Below are positions 1-11,984 of a DNA stretch of 64,000 nucleotides, piece by piece. The notes under the pieces were generated by a model. That model ran no database searches and was not told where the DNA came from. It worked only from the letters and a program-made list of their open reading frames with translations. Numbering within the stretch: position 1 is the first letter of the stretch; each line of letters starts with the position of its first letter. This DNA comes from Rhyzopertha dominica (taxonomy: Eukaryota > Arthropoda > Insecta > Coleoptera > Bostrichidae): assembly GCA_025024175.1 (NCBI GenBank), contig QCXZ01000003.1, forward strand, positions 40,944,257 through 41,008,256. Direction: 5' to 3'. The position numbers were made by a program, and so were the translations under genes.

Positions 1-585
1 AGGTGGAAGGAGAAATCGCCTGGATTCTTATGATGATAAGACCAAAAATTGGGTATCTTGTAAAAGAACAAATTTAATGAAATTCAGAAGTTGCAGCAAC
101 AGTATTACAAATAGAAGAAATAATGAAATATACAAACAGCGAAGATTCAATCAATTTGTCTATCTCTTTTAGTTCCTAAGACGCTAAATCACTCTAAAAT
201 GAAATAGGATAAGTTATTAGTGATAAATAGAAAAGATGAGAGGCTGTTTTTTGCACGACAGATATTACTGATGTCAACGCGATTACCTTTTGTTTTGTTT
301 GTTTACTGTATTACTTGCAGCGCTGCGAAACTTCTAGCAGAACCACATGATAAAGTGCCTATTCGTATATCAATATGGATGAACTGGGTGACGTCATGAA
401 AGGTTAAAGGGAATTAGTGTGCGATATTTTCCTAATTAGTACGTAATTGCCACTTACAGACTTTCAAGTACAAATTATTTAAACATAAGTACCTGTTGTT
501 TTTAAAATTATTTTTTTCTGCAAAAAGGTGTAAAATACAATTTATTTCTTATCGGCAGATATCACAACTTTTGATAAGTAATGTA
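1..585. other. AT-rich non-coding stretch
   Basis: No gene, RNA or clear repeat was recognised here. The sequence is AT-rich with only short open frames. Confidence 0.5.
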
Positions 586-1332
586 TCTACGGACCCCACG
601 GCTAGTTTCGCCCTTGTTGAGGCTCCTCAGGTAGGGACACCGAGTACATTGACCAAACAGACTGCCGCCTTAACCGCAGCGTCCAGTATAGGTGTAAGTG
701 AGAGCCAAGGCCCTCAGCGCCATCTAGGCGGTACACAGCAAACTAGGCAGGTTGTAAATATGGCAACCTCTTCCGATCTAGTACAGGTTCTTATCAAAGG
801 CACCGGAGAAGCGCCTCCGTGAGCGGAGTATATATACTAATGAGCATCTGCTCTGGTCAATCTACTGGGACCTCAAGACTAGTTTCACTCCTGTCTTGGC
901 TTCGCAGGTTGGGATACCGAGTACAGAGCAGATTAATTTACATACATCGCTCACGAAGACGCTTCTCCGGTGCCTTTGATAGGAACCTACATTAGGTCGT
1001 AAGAGGTTGCTATAGTTGCAACCCACTTATTATGCAGTGTTCCGCCTAGATGGGGCTGATGGCCTTGGTTCTCACTTACATCTATATCGCACGCTGCGGT
1101 TAAAGAGGGAGTCTGCTTTGGTCGATGTACTCGGCATCCTTACTGAGGAGCCCGAACAAGGGCGAAATTAGTCTTGAGGTCCGAGTAGATTGACCAGAGT
1201 AGATGATAATAATTTACATACATCACTCACGGAAACGCTTAGCCGGTGCCATCGGTAGTAACCTGTACTAGGTCGTAAGTGGTTGCCACAGTTGCAACCC
1301 GCCTAATATGCAGTGTACCTCCTAGATGGCGC
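586..1332. repeat. Nested inverted-repeat cluster (MITE or foldback type)
   Basis: A left arm at about 590-815 reappears reverse-complemented at about 945-1185, roughly 80% identical by eye. A further partial copy at 1219-1330 repeats the start of the right arm in direct orientation. A third short segment near 855-930 resembles the left end of the unit, and the words around 842-866 and 1180-1207 are inverted copies of each other. No transposase is visible, and the single open frame across the left arm is only repeat sequence. The layout fits a non-autonomous foldback or MITE unit with internal duplication. The family is not identified. Confidence 0.65.
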
Positions 1333-1539
1333 TTTATTTTTCACTAAATGAAAATTCAAAGAAAAATGAATACTGCAGTTAATAATGTGAACTTTCCAAG
1401 ATAGGTATCACGTAAGGACCGCGGATGAGGGTCCACTAAGGTCACTGTATTATAAGGTACCGCTAACTCTAGTCTCAGGTTTGATCCGTCAGCACAATGC
1501 TTAGCAGTTGCCTATTTCCTATGGTGTGACTACGGATAA

Positions 1540-1975
1540 TTGTACCTAAAGGGATTACGATTTTGTCATCTGTCATGCTGCAGAAATGGTCCGGTTTGAT
1601 AGAGGTTCCAAGTCCCACCGGTAGATACCAACAAATTACAAGTGTAAGATTTTTACATTTTTTCCTATTTTCCTATTATCTTATTCAGAGTAAAACATTC
1701 TAATGATAATGCAATAGGAGGACGTGAAATGGGAATATGTAACATAAAGTTTCAATACTCTTTGAACGCGGATAAGGTTATGTGCTAAATTTCTAAAATT
1801 CACAAGTTTCATTTACATTTGAAGCGTTTTTGAGCTTATCGTAGTCTGAGTTTTACTGAATTCGGTGTTTAACATTCGATTTAGATAAATTTAAGGCCTC
1901 TAGAGCAGACAAGCAAATAAATATGCGATAGTACATAGCTTCTTAATTGTTATATTACCATAAGCATTGTTATTA
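1540..1975 (+). repeat. Dispersed repeat family A, copy 1
   Basis: This segment aligns in direct orientation with 20690-21155. Shared words include the stretch around CAATAGGAGGACGTGA, the stretch around GCGTTTTTGAGCTTATC and the end around CATAGCTTCTTAATTGTTA. Both copies stop matching at the same place, just after GCATTGTTATTA. No coding capacity is seen. It is probably a non-autonomous transposon or the untranslated end of a retroelement. Confidence 0.65.
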
Positions 1976-3835
1976 CATCCACACTGTAATTCTCGCAATT
2001 CCTTTCTACCACAATTTGATTTAGTTTATAAGGTTAGTTGACAAATAGGAACCATAATATATACAACTGAAATCATTTTTATCGTCATTAAAGTATTTAA
2101 TATTTTACCACTGCAATTGTAGTCTTTTATTGCAATTAACTTGCAGATGTTTACATTAATTACACTTTAAAACAATATTAAGTAATTATTTCACGATGCA
2201 CTTATAATTTTGCTTCTAAAAAACGAAGGTTTATTTTAGCACGTTGCCATGCTCCTTGGTTGGTTGGATAATGCAGGCTTAAGCTCTTCCTACTTGTTAC
2301 TGGTCAAATATTCAAAAAGAAACACTATTGCTTTCCGGTTTTTATGATGAAATATTCGCGTTTATAGTTTGGTACGAACTACATGTGAAATTATTTTAAA
2401 ATAAACATAAAAGCTCTATAGGTTATACCTATCACTGGAAAATATGAGTTGTAGAACATGATGTTGTCCGACAATAATAATTTATATTTGACAATTTTAC
2501 ATTCAATGTATCACTGCAAACCCTTATTAAAGTGCAAAACGCAAATTTTGCGCAGTTTTCACTGCAATTTAGAGGTTCCATTACACAGGGCAAAGTCTCA
2601 ACGTAATTCCATCCTTTTTATTATTTTCTGCACCAGCATTTAGAAGGTTATCAGCGCATGCAAAACGGCGAAATTGCACAAGTTAACAATAACCGCTCAA
2701 CAAAGGGTGAGGTTTCCAGGTTTGGAATGTGGGATTCAATGAAACCAACCGCACGGAGCCATAACTCCCCAACTTGCCCAACTTATAGTTACACTCGGCG
2801 CTTCAGAATAATACACCTGCCTTACAGTTATTTTAGCAATTCCATTGATATTACCAGCCCCAGTATTTCGGCGTAAGGGGCACATAAATTTCTACGAATA
2901 CTGCATTAATATTAATACCTACTAACACAACGCGAGCTGCTTTTTAAAAACTNCGTCATTCAGTCGAGTGGAAATGAAAAATTGATGAGTCGCAGTAATT
3001 TCTCTCCTAATTTTGGAGACTCAAGATTAATTGAATTCGAGAGTGAAGGCTAAGGGAAGTTGAAAATTCCTTCCCCAAGCAAACAACTTTATCAAGCTGT
3101 GGAATGTGCGTGGCGGTGTTACAAAGCTGTTACGTGTAACAAATTAAGGGTTGTTGCAAACAAGCGTTTTATTGAGAAAAGTATTAGACCTTATTGTATG
3201 AGATAAATGGCATTATTAATACATATTAAAAGGCAATAAGTGAACAAATGTGTTTCTACAGAGACGTATTCTGCCAGTAAAGAATGCCACAATTACAATA
3301 CCCCATATTTCACACTTTGAGGCTCAATCATTTCCATTGCCGTTACAGTCAAAAGCTCGAACCGTACGGGTACCTGACGAACTTAGTGAAAATTGAACTC
3401 TGTCACTGAGACAGGATTGAATGTAAAAAAATGATACATAGCAAATTTTACCAATTATTTATAGACCGTAAGGCTATTTTATTGCTATGCTTCAAAGCAG
3501 TAAATATGTTTACATATTAGGCAGAGAGGGTAAAGCATAGTAGCGCGATCTGACGAAACTGTTTAGAAGTAGGGCCACGAGAGGGATCTGCCACTTCAGC
3601 CTACTTGCCGAGTTTTTTTTATCTTGTTACCTCCGCCGAGCGATGTAACTTTATAGTATAAGATGGGTACCTCCAGCTCTAGTCGGCTGGGCGTGGTTAG
3701 ATATTCAACACACAAAAAAAGAGTAGGTAAATCATAGGGCGCCAAGAAGTTGAAAACCCATCACTACACGATAATAAACCCAGATACCACCAACTCTTAA
3801 CTAGTATCTTGCTTTGGTATTAAGCAAAACCAGTT
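1976..3835. other. Non-coding stretch, nothing recognised
   Basis: Short open frames at 2458-2643 and 2658-2876 show no known motif or convincing protein-like composition. No RNA gene or transposon end was recognised. Confidence 0.4.
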
Positions 3836-3939
3836 CTATGCCGTGTTGTCTACACTAGACCTAAACTGCACTGATGAGCTGTAATGACAGCGAAATAGTA
3901 TTATCTGCAGTTGGTTGAGGTGTAGACAGCACAGCATAG
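3836..3939 (+). ncRNA. Canonical type I hammerhead self-cleaving ribozyme
   Basis: All conserved core residues are present in order. CTGATGA lies at 3871-3877. Stem II follows as a perfect 5-bp helix, GCTGT with ACAGC, closed by the loop AATG. GAA is at 3892-3894. Stem III is 3 bp (ATA with TAT) with a 4-nt loop at 3898-3901. The cleavage-site C is at 3905, preceded by AT. The bases after it pair with those before the core to form a perfect 7-bp stem I (3864-3870 with 3906-3912). Beyond an internal loop, stem I extends into an outer helix in which 18 of 20 positions pair (about 3836-3855 with 3920-3939). Cleavage is predicted between 3905 and 3906. A short stem III with open stem I is the architecture known from retrozymes and PLE-associated hammerheads. 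No PLE coding sequence is nearby and no second copy was seen in the window. Activity is inferred, not shown. Confidence 0.87.
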
Positions 3940-5520
3940 ACATGCATTTTAGTATCTTTAGAGTAATTAGCTAGCCCACAATAATAAAACGCTACAGTAA
4001 CTTAGGTAAATTACGTAAATTCCAGCACAAGTTAACAAAAATGACTTCTTCAGTGAAGACATCAGCGTGCCCGCAACCACCACTGGCCAGAGAGGTGAAC
4101 ATTTACGGAATACGTCAAGATTTAAAATGACAACCTTATTCCGAAATCTGAATTTAATTAGAACAGAGTGTAACAGCTAAACCGAGGACTAATCACATAA
4201 GTGTCAAGTTGTCCCTAAAAGCCATTTAGCCCCGTGTGGGACATACCAGCGATTTAAAATGGATTCACAAATAATGTAGCAGAAAATTGTCAAGTCTGGT
4301 GAAAGTGCTAGGTATTCTATAGGTCCTCGACCTACCCNCCTTTGAAACAAGTAAAACTACAAATTACCGAACTGNAGTGTCAAAATGGAGCGGTGCTCCT
4401 ATTTGCTGGAACCGAATATCCGGACGGGACATATCTCCATCTGCATTGCTTATTTATGTAACAAAATTCCAATGTAGGGATCCCGTCAAATTGTAAAAAA
4501 AATCCAAATATCGTTTTGCAGTCAAATTAGCTAAAAATATATGATCTGAGAAAGTAACGACCAATAACATGTATATTTCATGCCACTGACGATGAATCCG
4601 TTTTCATCATATCATTACATACCATTAACTGAGCACCACAACATTTGAAGGTAAATGTGGCCTTAATTGGAAGAACTATTTTTTTCTTAGAAACGTACTT
4701 GATAATTTTCCTACAGTTTTTAGCAAAATGGCGTGGATCGTTTGCATAAAGGTTTGGTATTAAGTGCACTTTTTGCTAACAGTATTTTTTATCCTTTAAC
4801 CGTCTGAAAACGGATATGTTTGCGCAGAGCTGCCTGATAGAGGTTTTGGGATTATTTGCCGTCTCATCTCATGTGGCATTTTCCCCACTTGGTAGTGACT
4901 TGAGAGACTTCTATTTGAGGGAAGCATTTGGAAATTTAGGCTATCAATATTTCTAGAGCTTATTTTATTTCTAATTTTAGAAATAACTATCTAATTTAGA
5001 ATTAATGTTGGATACTTTGAACAGTTGCTGTGAAATCTTTCCAATCTTTTTTTTTGTTTGCGTTCCTGTTTAAACACCTTTGTTATTTAATTTTTATGTA
5101 AAAACTACTGCCAATTGTTAAAAAATTCAAAACATAATGAGAGCAGTCAAATCTTATCAGTAAAGAACTATTGTTGTAAATAAGTTGTGTTATTTTTTGA
5201 TTATTTTGCAATCAAAGCATGCTTGAAACGTTGCATGTGCTTGAAATACTTGAGTTGCAAGGCATTAATGAAATGCTAGTATCTCGGAAAGAATCAAGCG
5301 ACTTTTACAAGGTCTACATTTTTTATGGGAAAAACTTAGGTAAACAGTAATGACGCTTTAAGTCTGTGGAAGGCCCTATAGATGGCACTACATGCAAGTA
5401 CCAGTCAATACATCAACATATTAGAATTCCTTGACCTAAAAAACCCCCGAATACAAAATTTTCATTAAATACTTCAATGCCTGCAAGTTATCNAAGAATA
5501 ACAAAAACAAAATTTTAACA
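3940..5520. other. Non-coding stretch, nothing recognised
   Basis: AT-rich, with scattered ambiguous bases. The minus-strand open frame at 4578-4769 has no recognisable motif. Confidence 0.4.
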
Positions 5521-5591
5521 GTCGGGGACCAAACTTTCTACACGGGGACGGTCCCCAGAAATAGGGGACCTGGGACGTCTGGTCACCCTAT
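5521..5591 (-). repeat. Possible DNA-transposon terminus (hAT-like)
   Basis: Read on the minus strand, the segment begins TAGGGTGACCAGACGTCCC and continues with repeated GGGGACC words. This resembles hAT-type transposon ends found in many animals. The matching second end was not found, so this is probably an orphan terminus. Confidence 0.35.
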
Positions 5592-6560
5592 ATAAATATG
5601 TTATCATAACCATAACCATGTTTCCAAATAAACGCCGACAATGGAGTAAACGTTTGTGCGCATGTGGGCAACACTCTAAGCAACGAAGCGCATAGAGGGC
5701 AGTGGCCTGTTGCAGGCGCTAGGCGAAACCTAGTTCTTTAACTTCGTGGTCTCCAGTTTCCACTGGTGTCTTTAAACAAATCTATAAGCTTCAAACGATT
5801 TTTTCGACAGTCGAGAACTTCTCTAGACCGATAAATAGCGCAGTCATCAGACAAGCACCGCTTTGAAATTCAATTACCTCCATTTAAAATCTTTTAATTA
5901 AACTTTAAAATATGCCAGCTAGCGAAGTACAGTTTGTGGCGAGCGCACCCTACGTAGAGAACTCGAAACATTCGAATGCGGCAGTAAATCATGCAATGAA
6001 ACTTTCAGAAGCAATAACGCCGCTTCTGGAGGCGGTCTTTATTAAAAAAAGGAAACAAGGGTAGTTCCCGGTACAGATTTGGTGAAATTAATGTCTGGTA
6101 GCAACTGCGCTTGCGAGATAAAAGAAACACCATGGCATTTACTAAGAAAACGGAACTGTTTTACTTAAGAACGTATGAAGTAAATACGCCTATTTAAATA
6201 AGTGCTATTAGGTTCATACAAATGATACGTAGGTTTCAGGTTTGAATAACTCGATTATGCATTTGTAATCACTGAGTTAGATATCATTCATTGGTAGTGA
6301 CTTCTTAATACAAGTACATTATTCCTTTTTGATCAGCAAACAGATTTCTGCAAAGAAGGTTGTGACAATGTCACACTGAATTCTGATATTTGTTTACGGT
6401 ATCTGCATATCATTATTAAAAGAAGCCCCCGTACGTAATGGTGAAATTATTATTATATGCGACAATTTGGACAACAGAATATCCTTCTGTAAGTCAAAAG
6501 AGCACCTGCCATTGAATGGCTTTGCTTTTAGTTTACTGTCGTAATAGTTATCGAACTTTT
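5592..6560. other. Non-coding stretch, nothing recognised
   Basis: No gene or structured element was recognised. The part around 5630-5770 is slightly more GC-rich. Confidence 0.4.
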
Positions 6561-6561
6561 A

Positions 6562-6835
6562 ATTTTATGTTTTGGTTATATTTATTTGGGATATTAAATA
6601 AATAGGCTGCTTTAACACATGAACGTTTTGACCCTAATTTGGGCCGTTTTTAATTTATTATAATATCGAATAATATAATAGTTATACAATCGGATGGACT
6701 CCTATTAAGAAACCTTCCAAAAGTTTATTATAAATATATGTTGAAAAGGGCCCACACCAGGGCCGAAACGTTCATGTGTTAAAGCAGCCTAGTTATTTAA
6801 AGAACCATATCCCACATAAAATAACCAAAACTTTC
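6562..6835. repeat. Inverted repeat of PLE-terminus type
   Basis: Arms at about 6562-6658 and 6741-6835 are inverted copies sharing the word TTTAACACATGAACGTTT. The right arm, read on the plus strand, holds a GC-rich helix (GGCCC with GGGCC around loop ACACCA) followed directly by GAAACG. That is the stem II plus GAAA arrangement of the hammerhead-like cores in PLE terminal repeats. The CUGANGA half is degenerate. No coding sequence is present, so these look like two outward-facing terminal repeats without an element body. Confidence 0.5.
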
Positions 6836-7282
6836 AGTTTACGTACGCTCCATCCTGCGTTTAACAATAATCAGTTCAATTATTTCGTTGCAATATGTTT
6901 CTCTGACTAGTTATTTTTGAAAATCAATACATCCTGAACAAACGTAACACGGATTTTGTTTACGTGACTTTTACAAATTGTTTAACTTTTAGCGAATGCC
7001 GGATTTCATGTGTTTGTACAATTTACGTTCATTTCATAACTAAATATATTGTGGCATTTACAAGATACTTAATGGGACTGTACAACTGACACTCGATCAA
7101 TTTTATGATTGCTACTACTTTCTGTTAATGTAAAGCTAGCCAAGACCAAGGACTTAATAATTCGCTTCTAATGAATTTTTTCCGTTTTTGTTATTGGGCG
7201 GCTCTATTTTTACTGGCTTTTTATATTTTTGTAAAACATAATCAATTATTATATATGTTTATTTTTGTAGGTTTAAGCTCCT
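6836..7282. other. Non-coding stretch, nothing recognised
   Basis: AT-rich sequence with no recognisable gene, RNA or transposon end. Confidence 0.4.
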
Positions 7283-8646
7283 AATTATGTAAAATTAAAA
7301 AACTTTGTGTTTGTATGACGTTTCGATCTTTTATTTAGATCTTTTTCGAATACAAATATTATATTATAACTGACCAAACTGACAATAAATTAATTTGACA
7401 TTTACAATTTTGATGTTAATATAGAATGTTGGAACTCGTTCCAATGCTATAATAATTTGAACATCAAATCCTAAAGTGTGAGTGTTTATGATCGTGATTA
7501 TGAAGTTTGTATGTGTTTGTGTGTTTAAATGATGTTATTGTAGGTGTTACTTAGTCCTTGTATGTCTGTCCTGTCGGTTACACATGGGTTTATGTTTTTT
7601 GTATATGAACCATTTCCAAAAANTGTCTTTTATATCTACGTGGNTCTGTAGCAATAATTTGAGTGTTATCGAAATCGAAAGTGTGATTAGTTATTTCTTG
7701 ATGTTTTTTTCAAAGCAGTGTAGTTGTTTTGATGTTGTTGTAACCTGTTTTTTANGTATTGTTTTGTTTGTTCTGTATATTGTTTATTGCAGTCTTTACA
7801 CTTTATACTGTATATAGTGTATGTTCTTGTATCGTGTGGTGTTTTTGTTTTTAATGGTGTGTAGAATTGTTTAATAGTGTTTATTGGTTTATATGTAGTT
7901 TCTATATCATATGGTTTTAGTATGTTTTTTTACTTTTTGTGTAAAAGGTGGAATATAGCGTAGGATTACTTACACAAAAAATAAAAAACATACTAAAACC
8001 ATATGATATAGAAACTACATATAAATAAATATACAATAAACACAATTAAACAATTCTACACACCATTAAAAACATAAACACCACACGATACAAGAACATA
8101 CACTATATACAGTATAGAAGTGTAAAGACTGCAATAAACAATATATATATCAAAACAAATCAATACCTAACAAACAGAATACAACAACATAAAAATAATA
8201 ACTACACTGCTTTGAAAAAACATCAAGAAATAACTAATCACACCTTCGATTTCGATAACACCCAAATTATTGCTACAGAACCACATAGATAAAAAAGACA
8301 ATTTTTGGATATTACTCATATACAAAAAAACATAAACACATGTGTAAACGACAGGGCAGACATACAAGGACTAAGCAACACCTACAATAACATCATTTAA
8401 ACACACAAACACATACAAACTTCATAATGACGAACATAAACACTCACACTTAGTATTTGTTGTTCAAATTATTATAGCATTGGAACGAACTCCAAGGTAC
8501 ATTTTATATTAACATCAAAATTTTAAATGTCAAATTAATTTATTGTCAGTTTTGTCAGTTATAACATAATATTTGTATTCGAAAAAGATCTAAATAAAAG
8601 ATCGAAACGTCATACAAACACAAAGTTTTTTAATTTTACATAATCA
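7283..8646. mobile_element. Penelope-like element fragments in a 1.36-kb palindrome
   Basis: Two arms of about 660-680 bp (7283-7944 and 7970-8646) are inverted copies around a 25-bp spacer. The outer ends carry the word GATCGAAACGTCATAC next to a short helix (GATCT with AGATC), a degenerate hammerhead-like core. The arms encode the decayed C-terminal part of a PLE protein, running outwards from the centre: a GIY-YIG remnant followed by the domain downstream of it. Head-to-head joined, 5'-truncated copies are a known PLE insertion form. The arms differ by small indels and substitutions, so the palindrome is not a trivial assembly mirror. Confidence 0.7.
8100..8400 (+). pseudogene. PLE GIY-YIG endonuclease and C-terminal remnant
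   Basis: In the right arm, shifted frames read CKDCNKQYIYQ near 8131-8160, a decayed form of the PLE endonuclease motif (C-x2-C, then YIGQT). This is followed by NHTFDFDNTQIIATEPHR and then DIQGLSNTYNNII. This order matches the endonuclease and downstream domain of PLE proteins. Stops and frameshifts interrupt it, and the reverse transcriptase part is absent. The left arm carries the same information on the minus strand (about 7510-7815). Confidence 0.55.
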
Positions 8647-11596
8647 CATACCACAAACAAAACCAACAATATTTGCGAATGTTACGCTGAAATCGGTATA
8701 CTTTCGGGAGCAATTTAGAGCTTATTTTTGCATTAACAAAAAGTAGCTTTCTTTTAACTTTAACATTGATTTGGTTTCTAGATACGGGAATCAGCAACCA
8801 CGTAACGTTTTATTTAATTTTTTGCCCCTAATCACCTCACATATACCTTATAGTACCAAAAACTAAAAAGTTAATCTTCAAATCATTGGAGGAGGGTAAC
8901 ATAACATAAATATTGTATAAAACGTAAAACAATGGCCTTGATAAGGGTATCACGTTATTACTGTATTTTTTTTTAAATAAAAGCTTGTACAAGTTAGGTG
9001 CAGTTACATTATGACATAAAATTATGTAATCTACATTCGATATTGTAACAGAAAGGAAATGTCATTGGTATCACTTTTCCCGCTCTATTGGTTAAATACA
9101 ATCTACTATGTTTTAAAGCTTACACATATCTAGCAGGTGAGCAAATTTATCATAATATGTAATTTTGTTTACGAAATGTAATATATCATAAAAGCACTCG
9201 TACATTTTAATAATAAACATATACTTGAATTCGTAGTTTCATTTTTTTAATTAAATTTGTTAGAGTTTTACACGGGCAGTATAGCAAAAGCGCGATATAT
9301 ATTTAAGGAATACGGCGCACCTTTTGGACTTTATTTAAAAATATAGGATACCTTCCTGCTGTATGCCTACCTAAAACAACAAGTAAGACAAATAAGTTCA
9401 CTTATTTTTAAATATATTGTTAATTTCACCGCAGTGCGGCATCTACAATCCATACACGTATGATTTCATCCCTAAATGGTCCGCAAAATCCCCAATAAAC
9501 GTCAACTCCCCCATTCACCATCATAAATGGAGATTTTGTTAAGTTGGTCAGAATAGCAAAACAAAGGCTGAACAGGAAGGGTCTGTTGTGTACAAATTAT
9601 ACAAAGTTGAACAGTGACAGCTCAGCTAACTCCCAAATGTCAGGCTAACAATTGGAAATTAACAGGATTATCCAGAAAACGGGGTAGGACTCAACTTAAT
9701 CACAAGCAACGCCCAGCATTAAAATGTCTCGAAATGATAAATGGGAGTAAAGTTTTATGTTAATTCGGACAAAATGCAAAGAAAAGTTATGTTTGATTAT
9801 AACTTTTGTTTGCTTCTTGTAATAAAACAATAAATAAAAATTACTATAACTGAAATAATTAGTAATAATTAGTAACGCGGAAACTTTAATTGTCATGAAT
9901 GCCTATATACGTTAGTTATGCAATCGCTTTGGCAACTCCCCGTCAAAGCTATTAGTTGGTTGAATGCTTATTTAACTTTTGAAACAAGTGAAGATGTTAA
10001 ATGTGTATCCTTAAAATATTTCATGGGAATATTTTTCAAAACGAGGTTTTGCTGTTTCCATGTTCTGATAGATTCTCAATGACTAATATTTTACTAGAAA
10101 GGTGTTGTTTTAAACAATAACAATTATTATTAGACAGATTAAAATTTTTAATTTGTTAAAGCACTGCTTTTTGTATGCTGTATGAGACATCCTTGTGTTT
10201 TGATTCTATAATATGAGATTTTTAAGCGAAAAAAAGTTTCACCCTGACCACATTATTATGTTATTCAACTAAGTAGTATGTGTGTTATATTTCCACTTGC
10301 TGTNTTTAATACAATTATNTTGCGTATTAATGCAATCGCACCGTTCTTTCAAACAACACTTTTATAATGTTCAATCGAACATACTATGCTATATTTAACG
10401 ATACCTATGCATGGGTTAANTAAAACAATAAAGATGAAATCCATTGCTCGTACTTAACTCACCACAAGCGTTGAAACAATGTTTTTTATTATTATTCAAC
10501 AAATGGACTGAGAAGAAGGTAAACTTTACGTGGTCGACTTGTAACTGTTTTTATTCTTGTTCTTCTAAAAAAAAACAGAGTCAAACGCACTTACGGGGGA
10601 ATGCCATTGGTAATTCTGTATTTTATAGCAAAGAAAGACATGATCTTCAAAGACGTGAGAAATTCTGTGTAACTCTATATAGTAACACACGAAAATAATC
10701 ACCTAATTAGAATTAGGTCGTTGTAAGAGGCGCATACTTCAACTCCGATATATTGCGGTCTTTGTTTACTTGTGTTTATTTGACAATAAAGCGGTGTATG
10801 ATTGTTAATTTAGTTAAAACAGTTTGAACTACACATACCTTCACCTAAAAACCCTATTTTAAAAATAAGTAGTTATTAATTTTTGTTAGTTTAATGCAGC
10901 TAATAATAAAAACAAGAGTTTGGCAAAATTAAGCATTACGGGAAATTAAGATAATGGAAACCCATGTTTAGCGTAAAATGCTACTCATCTGATACTTTCT
11001 CATTATCCAAACAGGCCGGCAGGTAAACATCAAATAAATACACAAGTTTCAGATGACTGAACCAAATTGATTTTGTAGTCTGGAGGATACAGTCCATATT
11101 TATCATGAATTCTGTACTAAAAAAGCATTTTTCATCTTCAGTTTATTATTTTATGCACTTTGCCAAATAATTTTAGGAGTGGAGGTACCAAGATCTAAAA
11201 ATAATAAGCTCAGTGCATTTCCAATGGCGGGTGTTGACCATGCGGTGGTCTTAAATATGAATTGTTGGTATGATTTGACATACGCTGTGTTAATTTCATA
11301 CATTGTTCTAAGCAAGGCACGTATTACTTAAATAAATTTAAACGATATGACATAAAAACATTTATGAAATACTCCAGGCTCTTTTCTCTATAAACTTTCT
11401 GGAAGAAACGTCAATGAAATCGATACCTGACTAACTCGTTACTCTGATTTCTATAATTTTTACGGTTGGACCTCTTAACAAAATAGTAGTCAGTCAGTCA
11501 ATATAGCTTCAGCGCGAACTGCTGGATTTTTTCTAAAAGTGAAGTGTGTAAAACATCGAGTGACTTTTCCGCTCTTGAAATGAGGACTGCAGAAAC
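8647..11596. other. Non-coding stretch, nothing recognised
   Basis: Nearly 3 kb of AT-rich sequence. The open frames at 9696-9896 (minus) and 10444-10698 (plus) lack motifs and look fortuitous. A few ambiguous bases are present. Confidence 0.4.
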
Positions 11597-11883
11597 CAGA
11601 AAGCCAGGGTTCGCATGAAATTACCCAACCCAAAAAAAACCACTGAGCTGTTTCTTGTTGGGCCTACTTGAAAAAACCCAAACCCACTGGGTTTTTCAAA
11701 AATATGTAGGTTTTACAATATGACTGAATGGAGATAAGTGCATACATAACTTAAAATTTGAATTCGGAAATATATATTGTAGGTACGGGCAACAAAACAT
11801 GAACTGTGGAAGTTAACAACATACATTGCACTCAAATATCAAACAGAATCAAAATAATTGGTTAAGGCTTTCGTGGCTAGGTG

Positions 11884-11983
11884 ATGAGCTGTTGTCCTGA
11901 TTCGGGTCTAAAGGCCGTCGTCGGTTGGAATTGATTCCTAACGTTTAGCTAGCACGAGTGGCAAGCTTCTTCAGAGGTCCAGA
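11884..11983 (-). repeat. PLE terminal-repeat fragment with hammerhead-like core
   Basis: This segment is the reverse complement of 15584-15682, with modest divergence. On the minus strand it carries CTGAAGA (11974 down to 11968), then a GC-rich imperfect hairpin, then TAAACG where the related copy has GAAACG. It is fused directly to the truncated PLE coding fragment that starts near 11985. An inverted terminal fragment at a truncated 5' end is a common PLE arrangement. Confidence 0.5.
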
Positions 11984-11984
11984 A

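Noticed and set aside
496..822. 108-codon open frame
   Set aside because: It lies across the left arm of the nested inverted repeat, has no motif and is not kept open in the other copies.
5836..5850. Minus-strand CTGATGA as a second canonical hammerhead
   Set aside because: No paired stem II followed by GAAA occurs at a suitable distance.
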